A DNA stretch of 59,091 nucleotides from Euryarchaeota archaeon UBA557 (GTDB lineage: Archaea; Thermoplasmatota; Poseidoniia; Poseidoniales; Thalassarchaeaceae), in contig DARI01000003.1 of the NCBI GenBank assembly GCA_002503285.1, positions 1 to 59,091 of the forward strand, given 5' to 3'. Of this stretch, positions 46,301-58,300 are shown piece after piece. A program made the translations under genes and the position numbers. Position 1 is the stretch's first letter. Each line of letters opens with the position of its first letter. The notes under the pieces were generated by a model, which searched no databases, was not told the DNA's origin, and worked only from the letters and a program-made list of their open reading frames with translations.

Positions 46301-49300
46301 GTACATTTTCTGCATTTGATTCACCAAATTATGTAACACTGCCACCGGGAACGGGCGTTAGTGAATTTGCAAGTGGGACGAATCATAATTGCATAAAAAG
46401 TACAAATGGAGACATATATTGCTGGGGAGAAAGTGATGATGAGAGACTTGGCCCAATAATTAATCCCTCATTATCATTTTCAGTAACAGATAACTTTTCA
46501 AGTAATAATCTTGGTTGGACTTCAGATCATGCTTATTTTACCCTCAACAATGCCGGATATCTCTACAGGCAACTAGTAAATTATTGGTCAACATTTTCGA
46601 TAGAAACAGAAGATAGAAGTTTCAGTTTCAAGCCAGGCAGCAATATACAGTTCAAAGTTGATGCCCGATACTTTGGAGATAATGGTAATTCAGAAAAAAT
46701 CAGAGTATATGCTGGAAATACATTAATATCGGAAATTGATTATACAACAGAAAGTGAATATAATAACTGGAGATATTCTTCATTTTATGGATATAAGACT
46801 GTTAATGTAGATATTCCTGATTCTTATGTTGATGATGGTCAAGGTTCATTAAAATTTGAAATATATTGTTATTATTGCGAGGTAAAAATAGATGATTTAA
46901 ATGTTAGTAGTATTGGTTTAGGAGGTATTGAAGATCAGAATATTCCTACAATTCTAAGCATTTCTGGTGATTCAATATCCGAATTAGCATTAGGAGATAG
47001 GCATTCTTGTGTTTCCTCATCAACGAACTCAGGTAATGAGAAAACACAATGCTGGGGCTATAATGGGGGCTCCATGGAGAATGTTTTAGGAAAATATAAT
47101 TATAATGAATTAAATAGTGCAAGACCGATAAGTGTTGATCTATCTGGTCCGAATAGTTTAGTTTCTTCAAATTGGTCTTCTAATTATGTAATTAGCATTA
47201 ACGCAGGGAGTGATTTTACATGTGCCATAATGGATAATAGAGAATCTCTGTGTTGGGGTAAATCTGCTCAGACGGAATCAGTAAATCCAAGTGTAAACAC
47301 AGTTATTTCTTCTGGAGATATTGGAAGACACCCTTCCATTGTTTTAGACGATAATAATTTATGGAATATTGCATATTATGACTCCACAAATGGAGATATT
47401 GGAATCGCAAAATACAATGGTTTGTCATGGGACATAGAATCAGTTTATTCAGGTAGTAATAATGTAGGAGAAGGTTTAGATATTTCTTTGGATAAAGATG
47501 GAAATAAACACATAGTTGCTTATGATCAAACAGATAGTGCAATATCACACATAACTAAGTTAAGAAACTCTTCTGAGTCGATAGTTAATGACGATGGGCA
47601 GTCATATAATCCTGCTACTGTAGTAGATACAGATGGGAATATACATGTTGCATACTATGAACATACTGGAAAAACCTTACAATATACATACTTTAATGGT
47701 ACATCTTGGTCCTCTCCGACTCTAATTGATGATGTCACCAATGGCCTGAGCGGTTATGGGGACATTGATCTTGTGATTGATTCAACAGGTGATTTACATT
47801 TAAGTTATTTTAATTGGCAAACTAACCCGTCTAATGACCCATTAGAACTAACCTATGCAACTTATGATGGTTCTGCTTGGGTGACTAGTGCACTTCAAGA
47901 TTGGACATGTTCAGGATCGTGTGATTCGGCCGGTTTTATGACATCTATGGCACTAGATGGAAATGATTATCCGCACATGTCATATTATGATCAGAATAAT
48001 GATACATTAAGATATACCTATTATGATGGTTCTAGTTGGACTGATGAGACGGTAACGACTGATGATAACAATAATAATGGATATCATAATTCAATAGATT
48101 TGGACAGTAATGATTATCCGAGAATTGCATATTTTAATGCGACATATGGGGATTTAGATTTAGCAACTTGGAATGGATCTGCTTGGACTTTTGAAAAAGT
48201 TGACAGCACTAACAGTGTTGGAAATTATCCTTCAATAGCAATTGGAAGCGATGATTTGACAAGAATTGCCTACAGATATCAATCATATGCAGATATTAAG
48301 TATGCAACTAGCACTGGAACTGATTGGGATTTTCAAACATTTGTAGGTGATTTCAATTATGAACTAACATTGAGACTTGATAATTTAGATAATCCCCGTA
48401 TTTCTACTATCAATTATAGTGGGACGGACAATGTAGTTTTATTCTATAATAATAGTAATGAGTGGAAACAATACAATGTTGAAGATACTTCGGGCATGAA
48501 TAGCAATCAACCTCATATGTTTGTTGATTCAAATGGAACTGCCTATATTACATATGTAGATACTAGTAGTGATTTTGTCAGATATTCAATAGTTTATACC
48601 AATACTGTTTATGTAAAAAATAATTTAGTATCTGTAGACTATGGAACTCCATACTCTGATATATCTTTACACTTTGATGATTCAGGTAGAATTAATGCTC
48701 AATATATTAACGCTGAGGACTCACAATTAAACCATTTAGTTGTAAATGATAAGGGAGACATTCATTCATCCCCAATTGATGACTATGGTGCTACATATAA
48801 TTCGATAGCAGTAGATAGTAATGGGCATATGCACGTAGCCTATTACAATGGTACCAACACATCATTGATGTATGCAAAATATAATGGAGTATCTTGGTCC
48901 ATAGAAGAAGTAGATAATGAGGGCAATACTGGGTTATGGCCTTCTATAGAAATTGATAACCAAGATATACCACATATTTCTTACATTAGCGATCAGAATA
49001 CACTAAAATATGCTAAATTAAATGCCTCTTCATGGGAGGTACAATTAGTAGATTCCGGACATAGTTTTGATCAAACATCGATAGCAATAAATTCAACAAA
49101 TCATCCTCACATATCCTATAGATCTGTAGCATATAATGATAGCATAAGCTCATATGAATACTTGTTAAGATACTCTCATCATAATGGCACTGATTGGATA
49201 ACAGAGGACATTAGGACTAGTACAAGATTATCGAACTTCAATAGTTATACTGCTACAGGAAGTTCAAATTCAATTGCGATAAATAGTACTAACTCGATAT

Positions 49301-52300
49301 TTATAACATATGAAGAAGATTACTACGATGATCTATATATTGCCATTAAAAATAACGGGAGTTGGACGACTACAAAAGTAGCAGATTATGTTTATCAATC
49401 ATATGGTTCAGACATAGCAATAGATACTTCTGATGGCCTTCATGTGGCATTTACAGATGTCAATGGCTATGATTTACACTATGCATATTGTCAAAACTCA
49501 TGTGAAGTTGAGAGTTCATGGATAATCACAACGGATGTCGATGCATCGAGCAGTTACCAAGGATATTATCCAAAAATAGCAACAGATTCCAATAATAATC
49601 CCCATGTAGCATATCATGATGATGTTGGATACGATTTAGAATATGCATACTGTTACAGTTCTTGTGATATTGCAAGTTCTTGGATAAAACAAACATTAGA
49701 TTCAGTGGGAGGAGATAGACCATCAATAGACATAGATGGTGATGATAATATATATATTTCATATTACAATACAACTGGAACTAGTATAGATTACATAAAA
49801 ATTTATTCAGGTGTAGATGAAATAATCAATATAGCAAACGTTGGTAGTCACCATTATCAACTTGGTTCAGCTCTGTCTGATTTGACACTTCACCTATCAT
49901 ATTATAATGGAAATGAAAGTTCTGGTAAATTACAATACTCGTTCAAAAATACTTCAACAGGTAGTTGGGAAAATTATGTAGTTGATGAAACTTCAAGTAA
50001 AACAGGATTATATTCTGATATAGATATAGATTCTAACGGTTATCCACATATATCATATTTTGATGCCACTGGCAATAAAATAAAATATGCATATTTTAAC
50101 GGAGAATCATGGATAATATCAGAGATATCTGACGTCGGTAGCACAAGTGGTTACACATCCATCACATTAGATAGTTTAGACCGGGCAATAATTGCTTATT
50201 ACGACTCTACGGCAGGAGATTTGATTATGGCTAAATGGAATGGAGAGGCATGGAGCATTGCTTCACAAGATGATGGATCAATTGCACGAGGTACAGATAT
50301 TGTAACTGATGATACTGGGATGTCATTTATTGCATATTTCGATGAAACCGATGATGATCTAAAATTTGTTACTGCTAGTTATGAAACTCCCATCTTAACA
50401 GGTAATTCTAATTACCATATATCTGGAACATCATTAGATAATGGTCGAAATCCAATAGAATCCATAGATATTGGAGAAACACATGGTTGCGCAATAGTTC
50501 AGAGTATTTTGGGATGCGCAGGAGAGGCCATTACTGGTCAACTAGGTAACGGAGTTACTACAATTACTACATTGGATTATGTATTTGTTAACTCGGTCCC
50601 TGGATGGACTCCAATAGAAGTTTCTGTATCGAGTAGTTCAGATGTCAATGGAGGAACGTCATGTGCCATTTATTCAAATAATGTCACTGATATCAGAAGT
50701 ATTATGTGTTGGGGTTATGGAGGAGATGGCCAAATTGGAGATGGATCAAGTGATTCAACCGATGCACCAAGTAGTTCCAATATAGTTAGTATAGATGGAG
50801 ATTCGGCATTGGGCGTTGTTGATTCTAGCAATTACTACTCCACTGGTCCAAATGATGTTAAGAAAATTTCATTATCAGATTTCAGTAGTTTTGGTTGTGC
50901 AATGTCATATGTAGGGCATGTTAAATGCTGGGGATACAATGGTAATGGTAACCTTGGGATTGGAAATACTACGCAAATTGGAGACGGCCCAAGTGAGATG
51001 GGTGCGGATTTGAAATTTGTACAACTAGGATCTAATAGAACTGCAAAGGACATTGTTGTTGGTAACAGACATGCTTGTGCAATATTAGATAATGATGAAA
51101 TTAAATGCTGGGGACACAATGGATATGGTCAACTTGGAATTGAAAATAATACGCAAATTGGAGATTCCTATGGGGAAATCTGGGGAGATAACATACTGGC
51201 AGTTAGTCTAGGAGACAATCATACGGCATTATCCATATCTGCAGGACAGTATCATACATGTGCAATATTGAATAACGGTGATGTCAAATGCTGGGGATAC
51301 AATGGATATGGCCAACTTGGGATTGGAAGTACCACTAACATTGGAGATGGAATAAATGAAATGGGGGATAATTTACAAAGAGTAGATTTGGGATACGGTA
51401 GAACTGCACTACAAATTGTTAGTTCCGATTATTCCAACTGCGCATTGCTAGATAGTGGATTAGTAAAGTGCTGGGGACGTGGTAACTATGGCCAACTTGG
51501 GATTGGAAGTACCGCTACCATTGGAGATGGAATAAATGAGATGGGCAATAATCTCGAAATTTCAAGACTGGGGACCAACGTAACTGCCGTTTACCTTGAA
51601 GGAGGATTTGGAAATTATTGTGCCGTTACAAATAATAAAGATGTAAAATGCTGGGGAAACAATGCCTATGGCCAACTTGGGATTGGAAATGGTACGCAAA
51701 TTGGAGATTCAGTAAATGAGATGGATGATAGTTTATCGAAAATAGACCTTGGGTCTGGGAGGACAGCAATTTCAATTACGGGAAGTCCACATACATGCGC
51801 TATATTAGATAATGAAGATTTCAAATGCTGGGGACGTGGTAGTTATGGCCAACTTGGGATTGGAAGTACCACTAACATTGGAGATGGAATAAATGAAATG
51901 GGAGATAATTTAATTACTCCTGAATTATCAACTAGATATATTAAACAAATAGAAACTGGATATTTTAGTACTTGTGCAATATTATTTGATGATACAATAA
52001 GATGTTGGGGCTACAATGGTAATGGTAACCTTGGGATTGGAAATACTACTAATATTGGAGATGGTCCAAGTGAGATGGGTAGTAATATGGCTATTACTAA
52101 TCTATATTTGATACCAGAAGATACTGATGGAGATGGATGGATTGATATTTGGGATAATGATGATGATAATGATGGTTATTTAGACTTAAATGATCATTTA
52201 CCATTTGATTATCGTGATTGGAGAGACTATGACAATGATGGTTATGGAGAGAATGTAGATACTGACGATGATGATTCGAGTATTAGAACATCAGAGCAAG

Positions 52301-55300
52301 ATACCATTTTAACTTGGTCGGATAGTGAAGAAATAGCATGTGGGTATTTACCATGGTCTAGTCTATCTACACCATCAGATTATGATGGAGACGGAATATG
52401 TGATTTCTTGGATGATGATATAGATGGTAATGGATGGAATAATACTTACCAAAAACAGTGTTATGGTGAAGTTTCAGATTCTTGGCAGAATACTGAGATT
52501 TGGGGAAATACAGGTCTAATAAGTAATCAAGATAATGTGGTATACGGTGGATATGACTTCATAATTTCCGATTATGGAATAAAAGCATTTGCGACTTATT
52601 ATAATAGTTATTTGTCAAACGGATTGATAAGATATGATGGAACTATGATATCTAGTTTAGCATCGCATTCTTCAAGTTCATATTATGATAATTTTGAGGT
52701 TGAAGAACAAAACGGCTTAATTTATGTCGCTAATGAATATGGAATCTACTATGATGATGATGTAAATGGTACTAACTCATTCACTGCAGCATCTGCCCAA
52801 TATTCTTCTTCTTATGGTGGAGATATTGCGATCAGTAATGATGGAGATATTGTTGTCAAATACAGTAGGGCTCAAAATAAAATAACCGGGAGCTATCTAA
52901 GTGGAGAAAATTTTGAATTTAGCTTACCGACTAACTTGGGTTCGGGAGGCCAAATAGCATTTGGGCCAAATGACAGGCTTCACCTGCTTGAAGTTGATTT
53001 GACCGCAAGGGAATCTGATTTACCAGTAGGATTTTATCATTGGTATGCAGATTTAAGCAATTCTATGGCCGGTGATTCATCAGTAGAATGGAGTGATGCA
53101 GAGTTAGTTCTTGAAAGAAATCAAAGTATTTCATCATATAGTGCGACAACATATTCCGACGCCGATAGTTATCATGCAGATTTACATATAACAAATACTG
53201 GCAGCATATATGCTGCAATGTATAATGAAACTGACCTTTGGAGTTCCGTAAATAGCGGATCAGGCTGGAGTTCTCAAAAAATTAGTGAAGAAACAACAAA
53301 CAATGAAGGGGTCAAAATCAGTTCTGACTCAACAGGGACTCCACATATCGCTTGGATAAATCATACATCTGATATTGTAGTTCTATCAACATTGACGCCT
53401 TCGGGCTGGGTAGACTCAGAAGTTTGGCAAAGCAATGGATGGGAAACTGGATATAGAAACCCAAAATTAACGTTGAGGTTTGATAATAGTGATGAAATAT
53501 TTTTGATGTCTGCTAATACAAATTCTTCAACTAGTGCTTTGATACACCACAAAGTACCATTAATTAACCCAAGTTATGATTATGATCCTATAGATTATGA
53601 CATTAATGGGATCTGCGATAACTTAGAGTATGCAGTTGTTGATTACGGCGATGTTTCTTTAACTTTTACAAATAACATAGAAGGAAGTCAAACTCCGACA
53701 TTCACTGGATTGGAAGTAGTGGAAATTTGGATTGAGGGCCTACCTGAAGGCCTGATTTTCAATAGTACTACTGGAATAATTTCAGGTACGCCGATTAATA
53801 CAGATTTAACTGGGACAGAAATTACAATCTATTCTAATAGCTCAACATCATCATATATTTTTAATCTAACAATATTCGTAGTTTCTAAGTCACCAACTAT
53901 AGCAGGTATATCGATTATGGCATATCCATCAGGCGGATATGGAGGAGGATATACTCAACATGAATATGATTCCCAAGGAAATCTATATTATTATGGAAAA
54001 TATAATTATAATTCTCAATGGGCTACCGATGGTATATCGGTTAGTTCAGGACTCAATGCTAATGATGTATATGTTGCAAAAAGATATAGTAACGGGACAT
54101 GGGCTTGGGTTACGACTATTGATAGTTCTTCTACCGTCTCTTCAGGTGAGTTAGCTTTGGACGATAATGGAAATTCATATATTCTCGGACATAGTGATGG
54201 TTCGATAGATTTGCCTGGTAGTGAATGGGATTTACCCTCACGTAGATCAGCATTTGTAATATCTATAGATAATTTAGGAGAAATTAGATGGTCAAAAGCC
54301 ATGCATAATACAGCAAATAGTTCTGCTGTAATATGGGATTTGGATACTATAGCAGATAGCACAGCTGCGGCAGCCAACATCCATATCAATAATATTACAG
54401 AAGAAATTACATTTTCTGGACAGTTTTATTCGACATTGCAATCAGAAAGCGGCAGGAATATCACATTGGGCAACATAACTATGGAAATATCAGAGTCCCT
54501 TTATAATTATAAAAGACCATTTGTAGTTAGGATGAATTCAGCAGGAGAATTTATGTGGATCCAAACGCCAGAGTTAACTACATCTTACTCACCAATTTTA
54601 CAGAGTATGACTGTTCAAGAAAGTGGTATAGTTAATTTATTTTGGAAACAATATGGTACTATTAATTTAGGAAACGATACCTTTGGAGAAATTGGAAAAT
54701 ATAGTTTTATCATAGGCAATATTGATTCATATGGCAACTGGTTCAGCAGCAATATCATTTCAGAAGATTCAGGATCTAAATTTTCATCAACAGCCTTTAA
54801 TGCAAAAATGAATATATTGGAGGACGGAGATTTAATAATTTCAATATGGAGTTTGTCAGATATATCTCAATTAACAATTTCTGAGGAATATCATTGGTTT
54901 AATGATACATGCCTAGATAGTTTACTTCTATTAAGACTTGATAGCATGGATGGAGAATTAAAGAATAGTAAAGAAATATGTTTAGTCAACTATGGGGCAC
55001 AATCTTCAAATTATCATAGTAAGGTAGAGATAGACTCTCAAGATAAAATATGGTTATTTATTGGCAATAACCAATATAACCTTGGAAATCACCATAGAAT
55101 AATGAGGCTTGATAGTAATTTTAATACTGATTTTGAGGAGTATATGGTATATGGCGCCAATCCTGCAAATTCGTTTTTCACATTGTGGTCTGATGTAACA
55201 TTTGATAGTTATGATAACCCATTGATTTCATTCTACTGCTCAATATCCAATTTGTATTGGGACGGAACCTTAGTCCCTTACACTAGTCAATATAAAACTA

Positions 55301-58300
55301 TATTCATGGTAGATAGAATATCACACACAATAAATGGTGCCAGCCCCGTCTATGGCGAGTCAATAATGTATGGAATTTCGGGACTCAGTGCAATGGGAGG
55401 CATTGATCAAATTGATAGCTATCAAATATCTCCCAGTTTACCAGAGGGATTAAATTTTGATGAATCTACTGGAATAATATCGGGAATTGCCCTCACAAAT
55501 TCATCTTTAACAAATTATACCATATGGGTAAATGATACACAAATGGGCAATCAACAGTTCAATGTTTCATTTGATGTAAGAAATGGCAAGCCAACAGTCA
55601 CATACAACCAAACTGAATTTATTTTTGAGAGAGGTTTGGAAATAGTATCCATCATACCAACTGAAATAAATGGTTCTATTGTTTCATGGAATGTAGTCCC
55701 TGCCCTACCTGATGGTTTAAACTTAGGAGAGTTAAATGGAACTATTTGGGGCACCCCTATTGTAAATCTTACTTCGACAATATTCAATTTACAAGTAAGC
55801 AGTGATGGAGCTACAAGAGATATATATTTTAATTTCACAATTAATGAACCACTAGCGATAATAGCATATGGGAATGGAACATACATAGTGGGAAGAGATT
55901 CATCTGTTAGCATATATCCAACGCTTGGAGGAGGAGAGGTTGCCACATTTGCAATTACTCCTACTACTTTACCAATGGGCCTTACATTCAACTCCGAAAC
56001 TGGAAGTATTACAGGTACACCCCTATTAGTTGTTGGAGAAGTAAACTACACTGTTTGGGCCAATAATACAGGAGGGGCGGTAAATACCACTTTCACATTA
56101 ACTGTAACAGGCAGCGGAATTAGTTTATCATTTCCAACCTCATCCATACAGTTAGTAAATGGAACTGAAATGCAACCAATTGCAGGACAGACAGCAGGAT
56201 CCGCTCCTAATTCTTGGGAGATATCTCCAGAATTACCAATTGGGTTAGAGTTTGGAAATTCAAATGGAACTATTTGGGGCACCCCAGGTGAATTTATGAA
56301 TGCCACAACTTACACAATATGGGCAAATACAACTGGTGGAGAAACATCAAACGCTCAATTAATAATATCCGTATTAATTGATACTGATGGAGATGGAAAT
56401 GCCGATATTACTGATTTAGATGATGATAATGATGGATGGAGCGACATTAGTGAAAATAATTGTGGAAATGATCCCTTAGATAATAATAATTATCCAAGTG
56501 ATGCTGATGGCGATGGCATTTGTGATAATTTAGATACTAATAATGATTCAATAATAGTCATCTTATATCCATTAAGTGAATTAAATGTGACAGTCAATGA
56601 AAGTATGGCTCCCTTAATTCCAATTACTTCAGGAGGAGACATTACTAGTTGGGAAATATATCCAAGTTTACCTTCAGCAATTGAATTAGATAATTCCACA
56701 GGAATTATTTCTGGAATGGCAACAACCATCTTTAATCAATCCTTACATACTATATGGGCAAATAATTCCATATATTCTGGTTATTTTAATATTACAATAA
56801 TTTCATCATTACTAGATACGGATAATGATGGCATTCCCGATGAGACTGATTTAGACGATGATAATGATGGATGGAGTGATATTGATGAAGATGCATGTCT
56901 AACAGATACATTAGATGAAGAAGATATGCCAATAGACACTGATGGAGATGGAATTTGTGATGGTGCAGATCCAAATGATGACTCCGAAATATTCTTTAGT
57001 TATCCATTCAATGAATTAGATATTACCGTAAATAGTTCAATCTCATTAAATCCCTATACTACAGGCGGAAGTGTTTTGACTTGGGAAATATATCCTCAAT
57101 TACCTCTGAATATGGAATTTAATTCAGATAATGGATTAATTTTTGGTACACCCGTATCAGAATTTTCACCTACTAATTTCACAATATGGGCTAATAACTC
57201 CCAACATTCAGCATTATTTAGTTTAGAACTCTCTGCTTCACTATTAGATAGTGATAATGATGGATATCCAGATGAAACTGATCCAGATGATGATGGTGAT
57301 GGATGGAGCGATATTGATGAATTGAATTGTTCAAGTAATCCATTGCTATTCACAAGTGTACCGTTAGACGGAGATTCAGACAATATATGTGATAATTTAG
57401 ACGATGTTGATGATGGAGAAATATATTTGACTTATTCTAGTGTTTCTCAGAACTTATTTGTAAATGAGCCTATGGACGTCTTAGTAGCTACAGTTTATGG
57501 TGCAGACGTACGAGAATGGGAAATTAGTCCGGAACTACCTTTGGGCCTTAATTTAGATTCAGGATTAGCATATAGGTCACTGTCTACAGTAGGGACTGGA
57601 GCAATTTCTGGCTCCCCAATGTTTGAATTCCCATTAACAATATTCACTGTGTGGGCCAATAACTCACAAAACAGTGATTCTATCTTAATTACATTAAAAT
57701 CATCAATTCCCGACTTAGATGACAGTTATTTCGATTTGTTATACCTTGAAGATGATGTTGATCTGATTATAGAATTTGATGAAATATATCTTGAACCGGA
57801 AATATTTGGAGGAAATGTCACAAATTGGACTATAGCACCTCTGATGCCCGATGGACTAATATTTAATTTTACAAATGGAATAATATCTGGAGCGCCATTA
57901 ATTGCATTCAATGATACCATATTTTCAATCTCTGCAAGTAATTCTGTCCATATAGATATATTTAATCTAACAGTATCTGCAGAATATTTAGATAGTGATT
58001 TAGATGGAATTCCTGACATAATAGATGAAGACGATGACAACGATGGATGGAATGATACTATTGAGATTGAATGTGGCACTGAACCATTGGAATTGTACAT
58101 GTCTCCGGATGATTTAGATGGAGATGGAATATGTAATATCTTAGATTCTACTGATGATTCTCCGATTCTTTTCTTTTATCCTAATGACAAAATAGTTGCA
58201 ATAGTAGGAGAAGAAATTCAACCCATTATTCCAAGAATTGCACCTTCGGGCGGAGATATAATAGAATATAGTATAATACCGAATTTACCTGATGGTTTAA

